The notes beneath the pieces were generated by a model. It saw nothing but the letters and a program-made list of their open reading frames with translations. It made no database searches and had not been told where the DNA came from. Shown here in pieces: positions 32,936-42,556 of a stretch of 58,298 nucleotides of DNA. Source of the DNA: CAYJQO01 sp964372445. GTDB lineage: Bacteria; Patescibacteriota; Minisyncoccia; UBA6257; GWB1-50-10. The translations under genes and the position numbers were made by a program. Each line of letters begins with the position of its first letter. Position 1 is the first letter of the stretch. The stretch spans positions 1-58,298 of the forward strand of contig CAYJQO010000001.1 in NCBI GenBank assembly GCA_964372445.1. Direction: 5' to 3'.

Positions 32936-33434
32936 AATAGTTCAACAGTCAGATAACCGCCGGGTTTTCATCGACACGCTCTGCGAGCTGGCGGAAAAAG
33001 ACAAGGATATTGTTTTTATCATCCCAGATGTCGGTTTCAACTATGCTGAGAAATTTCAAAAACTCTACCCGGAGCGCTACTTTAATTTTGGCGTGACCGA
33101 AGCCAGTTCAACTATTATTGCCGCTGCTCTCGCCTTGAGCGGCAAGAAGCCCTACCTCTACTCTATGATTAACTTCGTCACGTTCCGGGTGCACGAGATG
33201 GTACGAAATGCTATCTGCATGCATAAGGCAAATGTGAAAATTTTGGGTGTTAGGGGGAGCGAGAAGTACACGTTCCTTGGGTTCAGCCACAACCTCCTCC
33301 GGGAAAACGAGGAAGTGGATTTCCTAGACAAACTTCCGGGGATGAAGACGTACCTCCCGATGAGTCCTGCGGAGACAAGGGCAGCAATACTGAAATCGTA
33401 CGGGGAACCTAACCCTGCCTACATTCGACTCTGA
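32928..33434 (+). CDS. Transketolase-like Pyr-domain subunit lacking the C-terminal domain
   Basis: 168 residues containing only the pyrimidine-binding domain: DNRRVFIDTLCELAEKD, YFNFGVTEASSTIIAAALALSG (the Glu contacts N1' of ThDP), GFSHNLLRENEEVDFL and a final NPAYIRL before TGA. Usual C-terminal transketolase subunits are about 300 residues and continue after this RL with the transketolase-C domain. That domain is absent, and the next gene starts 5 nt after the stop. Either it is a genuine minimal two-domain ThDP enzyme, as in sulfopyruvate and phosphonopyruvate decarboxylases, or a truncation. Confidence 0.78.
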   Translation: MAEIVQQSDNRRVFIDTLCELAEKDKDIVFIIPDVGFNYAEKFQKLYPERYFNFGVTEASSTIIAAALALSGKKPYLYSMINFVTFRVHEMVRNAICMHKANVKILGVRGSEKYTFLGFSHNLLRENEEVDFLDKLPGMKTYLPMSPAETRAAILKSYGEPNPAYIRL

Positions 33435-33439
33435 CGAAC

Positions 33440-34561
33440 ATGGCCTACCGCGTTCGCTTCGCCAATCCGCAGCAGCAGTACCAGGACCACCGCGATGAGT
33501 TCATCGCGGCCTTTGACGACGTGCTCTCGCGGGGGGATATCGTGTTGCGCAAGGACCTCGCACAGTTCGAGGAGAGCTTCGCCCAATTCGTCGGCACACG
33601 GTACGCCATCGGCGTGAACTCCGGTACTTCCGCTATCTGGCTAGGCATGCGCGCTGCCGGCATCGGCGCGGGCGACGAGGTTATCACGGTGGCGCACACG
33701 TTCATCGCCTCGATTTCCATCCCGTACCTCTTGGGCGCCAAGCCGGTCCTCATCGATGTCGGCAAGGATTTCAACATAAACCCGGCACTCATCGAGCAGG
33801 CGCTCACCAAACGCACCAAGGCGATTGAACCGGTGCACCTCAACGGCCGCTGCTGCGACATGGAGCCAATCCTGGATATCGCGAAGCGCAAGGGTCTCCT
33901 CGTCATTGAGGACGCGGCGCAGGCCCTGGGGGCGGGGCTCCAGCTCCACGATGGTACCTGGAAGAAAGCGGGTTCCTTCGGGGCGGCCGGGGCTTTCAGC
34001 CTCTACTGGGCCAAGACGCTCGGCGGCTTCGGCAACAACGGCGTGGTTACCACCGACGACCCCGAGGTCGCCGAGAAGGTCCGCCTCATGCGGTACAACG
34101 GCGAGGATCGCGAGACACGTCACTTCAAGTACCACAGCCACAACCTAATTATGGACAACCTCCACGCAGCCCTCCTGAACGTCAAGTTTAAATATTTCCC
34201 CTCCTGGCTCGAGCGCCGGCGGGCAATCGCTGAACGGTACCGCCAAGGGCTTTCCGGCTTCCCGGAGCTCGCGCTCCCCCACTTCGACCATCCACGGTTC
34301 CACGATACCTACACAAACTACGTGGTGCGCACGCCGCGACGCGACGAGCTCAAGGCGCACCTCGAGCGCGAAGGGGTGGAAACTATTATTTCGTGGCCAG
34401 TCCCCACGTACCGAGAGGAACTCCTCCTCCCAAACGACATCCACCTTCCAGAGACCGAACGGATCTGCACTGAGGTGCTCTCGCTCCCCATGTACCCCGA
34501 GCTCACCGACGAGCAGGTGGACCTCGTCATCGCCGCGGTCACAAAGTTCTACCGCGGGTAG
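33440..34561 (+). CDS. DegT/DnrJ/EryC1 sugar aminotransferase
   Basis: 373 residues. GVNSGTSAIWLGMRAAGIG, VIEDAAQALGAG, the Schiff-base lysine in FSLYWAKTLGGFGNNG, and the C-terminal ISWPVPTYREELLLP. It is clearly related to, but distinct from, the WbpE-like enzyme at 22548 (different active-site surroundings, YWAKTLGGF versus FPTKNLGAY). Following the split transketolase at 5 nt, it may aminate the keto-sugar that enzyme produces. GC content rises again from here after the AT-richer 31.3-33.4 kb stretch. Confidence 0.87.
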   Translation: MAYRVRFANPQQQYQDHRDEFIAAFDDVLSRGDIVLRKDLAQFEESFAQFVGTRYAIGVNSGTSAIWLGMRAAGIGAGDEVITVAHTFIASISIPYLLGAKPVLIDVGKDFNINPALIEQALTKRTKAIEPVHLNGRCCDMEPILDIAKRKGLLVIEDAAQALGAGLQLHDGTWKKAGSFGAAGAFSLYWAKTLGGFGNNGVVTTDDPEVAEKVRLMRYNGEDRETRHFKYHSHNLIMDNLHAALLNVKFKYFPSWLERRRAIAERYRQGLSGFPELALPHFDHPRFHDTYTNYVVRTPRRDELKAHLEREGVETIISWPVPTYREELLLPNDIHLPETERICTEVLSLPMYPELTDEQVDLVIAAVTKFYRG

Positions 34562-34619
34562 CCGCCGGGCGTCCGCGGAGGTTGACGGTCGGAAGCTGCT
34601 ATTGTACGCTCACTCTACC

Positions 34620-36500
34620 GTGAGCAACTTCATTAACCTCCTTCGCGCAAGGAAAATACTCGCGTTCGGCATTGCCGACGCAGTTCTTTCCATGCTCGCG
34701 GTGTGGGCAGCGTTCCTTATCCGCTTCGAGGGTGCCGTACCAGAAACATACCGCCGCAACCTGTGGACGTACGCGGCGATCCTCGCGGCGCTGAACCTCT
34801 TCTTCCTCTGGCGGGGGCGGCTCTACGCCTTCACGTGGGCCTTCGTCAGCCTCTCGGAGCTCACCAAACTCCTCAAGGCGATCACCTACTCGAACGCGCT
34901 CTTCGCCATCGCGGCCCTCGCGCTCCGTGACCGCACCGAGCTCTTCGGCGGATTTCCCGGATCGGTCTTGGTCGTCAACTACGTGTTCAGCCTCCTCGCC
35001 ACCGGGGCAATTCGCATTGCCAAACGGGCACTGAACGAACTCGTCCCGCACCGCACCACTCCTGAAGCCGTGGAGACACTCATTGTGGGGGCGGGCGACG
35101 AGGGAGAGGCCTTGCTCCGGACGCTCCTCAAGGGAAGCGGGTACCGGCCCATCGGCATCGTGGACAACAGCCCAGCCAAGCAGAACTCCTCCATCCACGG
35201 CGTTCCCGTGTTGGGACCCATCAGCCGCATTCCCGCGATAGCGGCCGAGCAGCCGGTCCGCCAGGTCATCATTGCCCTCACCTCAGCGCAGGCGCAGACC
35301 ATCCGCGAGGCGGTCACGCTCACGCGCACCGCCGGCATCCCAAACGTGAAAATCGTTCCCGCCACCCACGAGCTCCTCTCGGGGGCGGCAAAGCTCACCG
35401 ACCTCCGAGAAATCCAGGTGGAGGACCTCCTAGGACGGAACCCGGCCAAGATCGACACCAAGCAGATTGCTTCCTTCATTAAGGATCGGGTGGTGATGGT
35501 CACCGGGGCAGCCGGTTCGATCGGCTCGGAGCTTGCCAGGCAATGTCTCACCTTCAGCCCACGCCGGCTCATCCTCCTCGACTTCAACGAGAGCGGCCTC
35601 TTTGACCTCCACGCGGAACTCTGCATGACGCAACCTTCCGCACGAGATCGCCTCGTGCCGATCGTTGCAAGCATCATCGACCGCCGCAAGGTAAACCATC
35701 TTGTGGAAGGTTACCGCCCCGATATCATCTTCCATGCCGCCGCGTACAAGCACGTGCCGCTCATGGAGGATTTTCCGGAGGAGGCGGTGGCCACTAACGT
35801 GTTCGGGACTCTGAACGTCGCCCGAGCGGCCTGTGCCCACGGGGTACCTAAGTTTGTCCTCATCTCCACCGACAAAGCTATCCGGCCCACCTCCGTCATG
35901 GGGAAAACCAAGCGTGCCGCAGAGATCGCCACCCAGGCCTTGAACGGAGCTGGGGCAACCCGATTCATCGCGGTGCGATTCGGCAACGTCATTGGCTCTC
36001 GGGGAAGCGTCATCCCGCTCTTCCAGGAACAGATCCGGCGCCGGGCGGCGATCACCGTCACCCACCCAGACATGACCCGCTACTTCATGACCATCCCCGA
36101 GGCGGCGCTCCTCGTCATGGAGGCAGGCGCGGTTGGCGCGGGTGGAGAAATCTTTATGCTCGACATGGGCATGCCGGTCAAGATTGACGACCTCGCGCGT
36201 GAAACCGTTCGGCTCGCCGGGTTGGTACCGGACGTTGATATCCCGATCGTCTACACCGGGGTGCGCTCTGGGGAAAAAATCTTTGAGGAGATCTTCAGCA
36301 ACGAAGAGCGACGCATCGGCGCAACGCAGTGGGATAAAATTTTCATAACGAAGGGTAATGAAGTGCCCCTGGCCACCGAGGTTACGGATAGGCTTGCCAG
36401 GTTAGAAGCGTCGCTCACCGCGGCACCTGGAGAGCTCCACGAGGCGCTGGACCAATTCGTCGGTTCACTCCCGGGAAAGACTTCGACGATCGAGGTGTAG
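34620..36500 (+). CDS. CapD/WbpM-like membrane-bound nucleotide-sugar 4,6-dehydratase
   Basis: 626 residues from GTG 34620. Four N-terminal membrane helices (about 1-120), a first Rossmann domain (LIVGAGDEGEALLRTLL, near 160), then the catalytic SDR domain: VMVTGAAGSIGSELARQ (near 295), FHAAAYKHVPLMED, ISTDKAIRPTSVMGKTKRAAE with the S-x-M-x-K catalytic set, and VRFGNVIGSRGSVIPLF. Members remove water from UDP-GlcNAc to give 4-keto-6-deoxy sugars (QuiNAc, FucNAc or bacillosamine routes). A TTG 18 nt upstream is an alternative start. A TGCTATTGT element (34597-34605) may serve as -10. Confidence 0.9.
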   Translation: MSNFINLLRARKILAFGIADAVLSMLAVWAAFLIRFEGAVPETYRRNLWTYAAILAALNLFFLWRGRLYAFTWAFVSLSELTKLLKAITYSNALFAIAALALRDRTELFGGFPGSVLVVNYVFSLLATGAIRIAKRALNELVPHRTTPEAVETLIVGAGDEGEALLRTLLKGSGYRPIGIVDNSPAKQNSSIHGVPVLGPISRIPAIAAEQPVRQVIIALTSAQAQTIREAVTLTRTAGIPNVKIVPATHELLSGAAKLTDLREIQVEDLLGRNPAKIDTKQIASFIKDRVVMVTGAAGSIGSELARQCLTFSPRRLILLDFNESGLFDLHAELCMTQPSARDRLVPIVASIIDRRKVNHLVEGYRPDIIFHAAAYKHVPLMEDFPEEAVATNVFGTLNVARAACAHGVPKFVLISTDKAIRPTSVMGKTKRAAEIATQALNGAGATRFIAVRFGNVIGSRGSVIPLFQEQIRRRAAITVTHPDMTRYFMTIPEAALLVMEAGAVGAGGEIFMLDMGMPVKIDDLARETVRLAGLVPDVDIPIVYTGVRSGEKIFEEIFSNEERRIGATQWDKIFITKGNEVPLATEVTDRLARLEASLTAAPGELHEALDQFVGSLPGKTSTIEV

Positions 36501-36514
36501 GCCGTGCGGCGGCC

Positions 36515-38929
36515 CTAGAGCGTGTCAAGTATCTCCCAGTTCTGCTTCCTGGCGAGGTCAGTCAGCACATCCATTTGGTCGGCGAGCGACGGGTCGATGC
36601 GCTTCAAGGCCTCGGCGTGACGGATAACCCCGTCGGCATCGCGCAGGCTCCGATACACTATGATCGCGTCGTACCGGTAGTCCTTGTTCGTGGGGTGGAA
36701 CCAGGTCAAAACCTCAAGGAGATCCACCATTTTCTCTGGCTCCCCCAGCGTCCGGTACATCACGACCATGTTCTTGAGGTCACTCTCGAGGAACAGGTAG
36801 TACTGGGTGTTCGTGAGGTCACTCCCCTGGTAGGCCACGTCGCGGCCGAGCTCTTTCCGACCCCACTCCCGCGCAAGGTCAAGCTCTTGCTCCGCCTCGG
36901 CGCGGTAGGTCGCCTGCTCTGGTGTCCCCTGGTGCTGATCGGAGTCAGCGGCGAGGAGCAAGGCAACCCCAAGAAGGTAGTGCGCCTTGGCTGACCTCGG
37001 CTCGAGGGCAAGCGCCTGGCGCACCACCGCAATGGATTCTTCATGCTTTCCCTCTCCAGAGAGCGCAAACGAGAGCAGGTAGCGGAGCGCCTGCCGGTCC
37101 GGTGAGAGGGCGAGCGCCCGCCGCGCAAACGCTTCGGACCGAGGGAAAATGGACGGATCATCCTTGGCCCGCTCGTTGTACGCCTCGACGAGGCGGGTGA
37201 AGTTCCTCGGCTCATAGGGTTCACGATTCACCACCTCTTCAAGCGCATCGAGGGAACGGTTCACGAGCGGGTCAAACTTTTTGTTCGTGAGGAGGCCGCC
37301 GCTGTACATGAGCTCCACAAACTTCGCACGGATCTCCATCTGCGCAAAGTTGTACGGGGTGAGGAAGGTATCCGCCGCGGCGAAGATTCTTTGTCCGACA
37401 CGTGTTTTAATGGCAGCGCCGAACGCCGACGCCTGGTAGGCAGGTAGGTAGTTCCACGTGTAGAGCGAGTAGCCGATGGCGACGGCGACGAGTACCGCTG
37501 CCGGCGCGGCAACCCACCGGTAGCGCGTGGCGTGAGGCGCTGGGCCGCCGCTGTCCGGTGCCGACGAAGCCGCAGCGCCTTCCTCCGCTGCCACCACGAG
37601 ACCAAGCAGGGTAAAGAAGAGCACGTAGGAGGTAATCTGGTCGAAGAGGAACAGGTTCTGCACGAAGTGCGCCACCGTGACGGCGATCAGGATCGGCGCG
37701 GAGAGCGCTACGGCCGCACGGAGACCCGGCCCTGCGGCGGCAACGCCATCACGCGCGCGGCGTGCGAGCAGAGCGAGCGAGCGGAACAACGCAACGAACA
37801 TCCCCAGGAAGGCGAGGAGACCGAATACCCCCTGCGTCACGAGCACGTCAACGAGCCGGTTGTGCGCCCGGTCGAACCAGTCTTCGGCGAAGTACGAGTA
37901 GAGGGGATCGAAGTGCCGGTTGTAGGCGATGTTGAAGTTTTCCATGCCCCAGCCGAGGATCGGGCGCTCCTGCCATGCCGAGAAACCAACCTTGAGCGCG
38001 ATGAGGCGTGTCACCACGGAGGGATTCGTGAGGGACACACTGGTGAGACGTCCGAAGCCGGGCACCTTGAGCCAGAGCGGTGAGGCGCGCGTGAGCAAAA
38101 ACCCGACTACCAAAACCACGAGCCCGGCGAGGACTATGGCACCAGCGAGGCGCACCCGGCGGGCGCCGCGCCAAACCAGGTAGATGGCAAGGACAAGCGC
38201 CCCCGCAGCAAGCCCGATGATGGCACCACGAACTGCGGTTATAAAAATGGTGGCAACCGAGGCTCCAGCGGTCGCAAGCGACGCATACCACCAGAAGCTC
38301 CGCCGTGGTGAGCTCCAGTAAACAATCGCCGTGACTCCGAGGAGGAGAATGAGGTACTCCGCGAGGTAGGCAGGGTTCCCGGAGAACGATCCCGGCTGCG
38401 AGGCGGGGGCGAGCGCGAACGGAAACTTGGTCACCAGGAAGTACTGGAGCCAGGCGTAGAGTATAGAGACCCACCCAACCACGAGCGAAATTTTAAAGAA
38501 CCGCAGCCAGTCCTTCCCGGTAAAGAGGAGGAGCGCGAGCACGAGGAAGATAAGGTAGTGGATTACCCCGTAGAGCCCTTCTCCTCGCTCGAGGTCGCCG
38601 AAGAATGCCCGGTAGGCATTGGTGGCCAGGACGGAGGAGATGGCAGCGGAGACAAGGAAAAGCACGACGAACCTGAGGAGAAGGTTCTTGCTGAGCCGAC
38701 GGGGCGCGATACCGGGCAGGGCGCCCACCAAGGTCGCTCGGCCTCGGAGTGCCAGGGCAATATAGACGCTAAAGAGGAGGAGGGAGATCTCAAGAACGCT
38801 CCGGTAGAAAAGGGCTTTCGGGAACACAAAGGGTGCAAGGAAGAGCGAGCTGCTCGTCACGAGCGGCGTAGCGGCAAAGAGGAAGAGGAGTACCACTATG
38901 ACGGTACGCAAGCCGGAGAGCGGTTTCAT
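36515..38929 (-). CDS. O-antigen ligase/polymerase fused to a TPR domain
   Basis: 804 residues. Residues 1-about 475: some 12 membrane helices with the Wzy_C loop block RPILGWGMENFNIAYNRHFDP and WFDRAHNRLVDVLVTQGVFGLLAF. After a last helix (WVAAPAAVLVAVAIGYSLYTW) an extracytoplasmic helical domain follows with TPR pairs, for example QALRYLLSFALSGEGKHEESIAVVRQALALEPRSAKAHYLLGVALLLA. It is homologous in both parts to the separate genes at 18576-19916 and 18005-18589. It closes the glycan locus. Whether it polymerises units or ligates them to an acceptor cannot be told from sequence. Confidence 0.87.
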   Translation of the reverse strand: MKPLSGLRTVIVVLLFLFAATPLVTSSSLFLAPFVFPKALFYRSVLEISLLLFSVYIALALRGRATLVGALPGIAPRRLSKNLLLRFVVLFLVSAAISSVLATNAYRAFFGDLERGEGLYGVIHYLIFLVLALLLFTGKDWLRFFKISLVVGWVSILYAWLQYFLVTKFPFALAPASQPGSFSGNPAYLAEYLILLLGVTAIVYWSSPRRSFWWYASLATAGASVATIFITAVRGAIIGLAAGALVLAIYLVWRGARRVRLAGAIVLAGLVVLVVGFLLTRASPLWLKVPGFGRLTSVSLTNPSVVTRLIALKVGFSAWQERPILGWGMENFNIAYNRHFDPLYSYFAEDWFDRAHNRLVDVLVTQGVFGLLAFLGMFVALFRSLALLARRARDGVAAAGPGLRAAVALSAPILIAVTVAHFVQNLFLFDQITSYVLFFTLLGLVVAAEEGAAASSAPDSGGPAPHATRYRWVAAPAAVLVAVAIGYSLYTWNYLPAYQASAFGAAIKTRVGQRIFAAADTFLTPYNFAQMEIRAKFVELMYSGGLLTNKKFDPLVNRSLDALEEVVNREPYEPRNFTRLVEAYNERAKDDPSIFPRSEAFARRALALSPDRQALRYLLSFALSGEGKHEESIAVVRQALALEPRSAKAHYLLGVALLLAADSDQHQGTPEQATYRAEAEQELDLAREWGRKELGRDVAYQGSDLTNTQYYLFLESDLKNMVVMYRTLGEPEKMVDLLEVLTWFHPTNKDYRYDAIIVYRSLRDADGVIRHAEALKRIDPSLADQMDVLTDLARKQNWEILDTL

Positions 38930-39002
38930 GATGGATAAGCCAGTAGCCTACTCAATGGTAGAAGATTCCTCACCCATCCACAACGGAGAGCCCTGGGACA
39001 GC

Positions 39003-39036
39003 AAAAACAAAGCCCCGCCCGAAGGCGGGGCTTTGC
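39003..39036 (-). terminator. Terminator of the S-layer-like gene
   Basis: Minus strand AAAGCCCCGCC-TTC-GGGCGGGGCTTT followed by GTTTTTG: a strong stem, 17 bp after the stop. Confidence 0.9.
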
Positions 39037-39052
39037 TAGCTCTCAAGGAATG

Positions 39053-42000
39053 CTAGTTCTGACGAGTGAAGATGTCAGACGGGTAGGTATCCACGTAGAC
39101 ACCGTTCGCCCAGTCGGCTGTCGTCAACGCGTGTGCCGTTGCCGAGTTGTCGGACCAGACGAAACCAGAGTCAGCGTCGTCAACCACCGCGTCGCCACCA
39201 GCGCTGCCGGTGGCTCTCGCCGTTGCATACGCTACACCCTTCGTGATCGAAGCCGTGGAGGTGTCCTGTCGGAGCACCAACTGCGTCGAAACCGACGAGT
39301 TGCTCCCCGGGGCGATCACGCTGCCGGTAATCTTGTACTCCCTCGAGGCACCCGCAGGAATGACTTCCTCGGTGCCGAGGTAGAACGTGTAGTTACCAGC
39401 CGTTGGGGCGCCTGCCGTCGCGGTCGTCGTGATCGTGAGGTTTACGCTGTTCGTCATGTCGCGGAGCGTAAAGGTTGCAGCCGGGTCAAATGCACCGCTT
39501 ACCTTGAACAACGGTACCGTTGCCGCTGCCGCGCTCACATTGAAGCTCACGACGTTCCACGAGATCTGCTCGTTCGAGCTCTTGTTCGTCACGGTGAACT
39601 TGATGAGGTCGTTCGAGCCATTCGTCAAGACCGTGCCGCCAGGCGAGGCCACGGTAATCCCTGGGTAGGTCTTGTAGAGAACCTTCAGGTTACCCTTGGC
39701 GCCACCGGCCGAGCCGACATCGTAGATCGTGGAGGCAGAACCGGTCGCCTCGAAGCCATCAGCGGCTACGGCTCCGTCCTTGAAGTGGACGTAGACCGAG
39801 CGGCCAGAGGTCGCGCCGCTTGCGATCGTGTTCGTGTCCGCCTTCACCGTCAGGGTCTTCGTGCCGTCCTTCGGGACCACCAAGCCGAGGTCTTCAATCA
39901 CGACATCCCCCGCTGCCGAACCCGAGCCGATGGGGGTGTACCCAGCGGTTGAGCCGATCTGCGTCGAGCCGTCGTAGAGGTAGACCTTCGTCACCTCCGC
40001 GGTTGAGGTCGCCGAGGCTGCGGTCGAGGAATCGTTGTTGACCAAGAGTTTCATTTTCTTGATCGTCAGAGCCTCGTTGGCCGCGGTGATGCGGAACTTG
40101 CCGAGGACCGTCTTCGAGGCACTCGTCGTTATGATCCCGGCCTTGCTCTCGACGTCGTCCGGCGCCGTCGCAATCGTGATCGTGCCGGCCGAGAGAACGG
40201 TGATCACCCGATCGGCAAGCATGTTCAACCCGGGGCCGTTGAATGAGCTGGTGTAGGTCGGCTCGTTGCCTTCCGAGTCAACCGCCACGATATCGCTCCC
40301 CGCCGTGTTCGAGGTCGTCGCCACACGGATACCGATCGAGTACGTGTTGTTGCTTGTCGCTGAGACCGAGAGGTTGCCCTTCAGGACAAGGGTCTTGCTC
40401 TGGCCCTTCGCGATCACGAAGCTTAGGTTCGAGAACGTGGCATCCGCACTAGAGGCGTTAAACGTGGCCAGCGACTTAATGTCGGAGATCCGCGTGTCGC
40501 CGTCGTAGAGCGCGAAGTTCTGGAGGTCCGCAATCGCCATGGCATCGGTCTGGCCCGTTGAAGCCGACGTTGAGGTGACCTTGATCGTGGTCACCTTGAT
40601 GTCGTCCGCGATGGCCCGGAGCCCGATACCCACGAAGGGCACCGCCTGCGTCCCCTTCACGAAGCTCTGCGAGGCCGGGTTACCAGCCAAGCTAAGCTCG
40701 AGGGTCGGCGCCTTCACGGTCTGGGTGTTGCCCTGGAGGGCCGTCGAAGGCGTGATCTCTGCCGCCACCAGGAACTGGTTGTTATCCAAGTTCTTGACGT
40801 CAGCGCTCGCCGCAAACGCGGTGAGGGTGACGCGGATGGCGTCGCTGTTGTCCCAGTCGGTCGGGATGTCCGCGGTCATCTTGAACGTCCGGGTCTGGCC
40901 CGCGTTCACGTTGAAGATGTCCGTGAAGTTCACCCCGGTGACCGCATCAATGTTCGCGATCGTCACGTCCGAGGGACCCGCGACGGTTACCCCCGTCGCC
41001 TCATCCACCACCTTGAAGTCGGTGAGCTGGCTGTCGCCGATGAGCGATCCAGCGGTCGTCGCGATCGAGGCGTGGAGCTTCCTGACCTCAACGTTGTTCG
41101 CGGCAGCCATCGAGAAGCGGTAGAGGACCTGGTCCTTGCCGTTCTTCTTAATGTCGCCCGTGTTGGGGCCGAGGAAAGTCGTGGTTAGGGTCGCGCCCTG
41201 GATGGTGAGGACGTGGTGGTTCGCAGCGGTCGAGTCCATGGTCTTCGTGACCGTGGCACCCTGGCCGTACTGCTGCCCCACGCCGTAGACGTCGTTCGCC
41301 TCATCGATGTAGAGGGCGATCGTGTCGTTGCGCTTCGCCGCCCCACCGATGCTAGCCAGGACCTTGAAGTCCTTGCTGTCACCCTTGAGGATGGTCACGG
41401 GGCTCGCGAGGTCGAAGACAATGAGATCCTTCGCGTTCACCCCGGAGGCGGTCGCGAGCGTGTTGCCCGCGAGGTCCTGCAAGACGAAGGTTGTGAGGTT
41501 CGACTTGGAGGTTGTGCCACCCGAGAACATCGCAATGCGTGAGATTTTAATGTCCTCGTTCGCGGTGGTGAGCTTGAACTGCGAAACCGCGGCGCCCGGC
41601 TGCCCGATGTTCGGGTTGCCAAGGCTCCCAGACTTCGCAATCGTGAGCGTTCCGGATGTGGCCGCAGAGACGGTCATCTCCTTACCCGTGACCGGGAGGC
41701 CGGTGACTGCCACGTCGGCATTCACCGCCGTCACCGAGAAGGCGTTCCGGCCAGCCGCTCCCGCGCCAGCCGCCATATCCGCGATCACCGAGAGCATCTT
41801 CACGCCGCTCACCGCCAGGTTCAACCCGGTAAAGGTCGCCTCGTGCGATGAGGTGTTGACCGATCGGCCGGAAGTCAAACGGACCGGGCCGTCGTAGAGG
41901 TAGACGTTCGAGAAATCGGTCGCCTGACCGGCACCGACGCGCTTGACCGTCACCGTGTTCACGGTACCGCTCCCCGCCAAGTTGAACTTGGTGTAGGTAA

Positions 42001-42556
42001 CGTTCCCGGCACCCTTCGGAACGGCGTTCTCACCGGGCGTGTCCGAGGCAAGGCTCGCCGCGAGACCGGTCGCTGGGATCGGTACGGGCGAGGGCCCTGG
42101 CCCGGGCGCTGGTGACATTGCCGCAATGGCCGCGCGCGTCTTCGGTCCGAAGTAGCCAACGGCGGGAGAAATGCCATTCGCCGCCTGCCACTTCGCGAGA
42201 GCCGCTGCCGTCTTGGAGCCAAAGTAGGTTGACTCGCTGCCAGGCGATCCGGGGCCGCTCGCGGCTACCGGGTAGCCCTTGGCGTTAAGCCACTGCTGGA
42301 GGGCTTTCACCTCCGCCCCCTTGCTACCCAATGTGAGGTTTTGGGTGAACGTGGTGGCTGGGGCTGGGCTGCCCTGCGCAACAGAGAGCTGTGCCTGGAG
42401 CGACTGGATCATGGTGAGGAGCTGCGCGATCTGCGCCTGGAGCTCCTCGGTCGTTGCAGCCGAAGCTGCTGGAATAATCATGGTAGCACCGGAGAGCCAC
42501 ACCGCCATGGTGACGGAGAGCCCCACCGATGCAATTTTTCTTGCTACGGTATTCAT
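39053..42556 (-). CDS. Secreted S-layer-like protein with a peptidoglycan-binding domain
   Basis: 1167 residues, the largest gene here. A signal peptide (about 1-33, ending IIPAASA), then a short coiled coil (EELQAQIAQLLTMIQSLQAQL), a PG_binding_1 domain (about 75-150: LGSKGAEVKALQQWLNAKGY ... YFGPKTRAAIAAM), a Pro/Gly linker (PAPGPGPSPVPIP) and about 1000 residues of repeated beta-sandwich-like segments rich in Thr, Ser, Ala and Val and poor in Cys. Recurrent local patterns are VYLYDG, NEDIKISRI and TKTLTVKAD-like strands. Very large PG-anchored Thr/Ala-rich proteins are the usual putative S-layer proteins of Patescibacteria. A long structured leader precedes it; no clear ribosome binding site. 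Confidence 0.8.
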   Translation of the reverse strand: MNTVARKIASVGLSVTMAVWLSGATMIIPAASAATTEELQAQIAQLLTMIQSLQAQLSVAQGSPAPATTFTQNLTLGSKGAEVKALQQWLNAKGYPVAASGPGSPGSESTYFGSKTAAALAKWQAANGISPAVGYFGPKTRAAIAAMSPAPGPGPSPVPIPATGLAASLASDTPGENAVPKGAGNVTYTKFNLAGSGTVNTVTVKRVGAGQATDFSNVYLYDGPVRLTSGRSVNTSSHEATFTGLNLAVSGVKMLSVIADMAAGAGAAGRNAFSVTAVNADVAVTGLPVTGKEMTVSAATSGTLTIAKSGSLGNPNIGQPGAAVSQFKLTTANEDIKISRIAMFSGGTTSKSNLTTFVLQDLAGNTLATASGVNAKDLIVFDLASPVTILKGDSKDFKVLASIGGAAKRNDTIALYIDEANDVYGVGQQYGQGATVTKTMDSTAANHHVLTIQGATLTTTFLGPNTGDIKKNGKDQVLYRFSMAAANNVEVRKLHASIATTAGSLIGDSQLTDFKVVDEATGVTVAGPSDVTIANIDAVTGVNFTDIFNVNAGQTRTFKMTADIPTDWDNSDAIRVTLTAFAASADVKNLDNNQFLVAAEITPSTALQGNTQTVKAPTLELSLAGNPASQSFVKGTQAVPFVGIGLRAIADDIKVTTIKVTSTSASTGQTDAMAIADLQNFALYDGDTRISDIKSLATFNASSADATFSNLSFVIAKGQSKTLVLKGNLSVSATSNNTYSIGIRVATTSNTAGSDIVAVDSEGNEPTYTSSFNGPGLNMLADRVITVLSAGTITIATAPDDVESKAGIITTSASKTVLGKFRITAANEALTIKKMKLLVNNDSSTAASATSTAEVTKVYLYDGSTQIGSTAGYTPIGSGSAAGDVVIEDLGLVVPKDGTKTLTVKADTNTIASGATSGRSVYVHFKDGAVAADGFEATGSASTIYDVGSAGGAKGNLKVLYKTYPGITVASPGGTVLTNGSNDLIKFTVTNKSSNEQISWNVVSFNVSAAAATVPLFKVSGAFDPAATFTLRDMTNSVNLTITTTATAGAPTAGNYTFYLGTEEVIPAGASREYKITGSVIAPGSNSSVSTQLVLRQDTSTASITKGVAYATARATGSAGGDAVVDDADSGFVWSDNSATAHALTTADWANGVYVDTYPSDIFTRQN

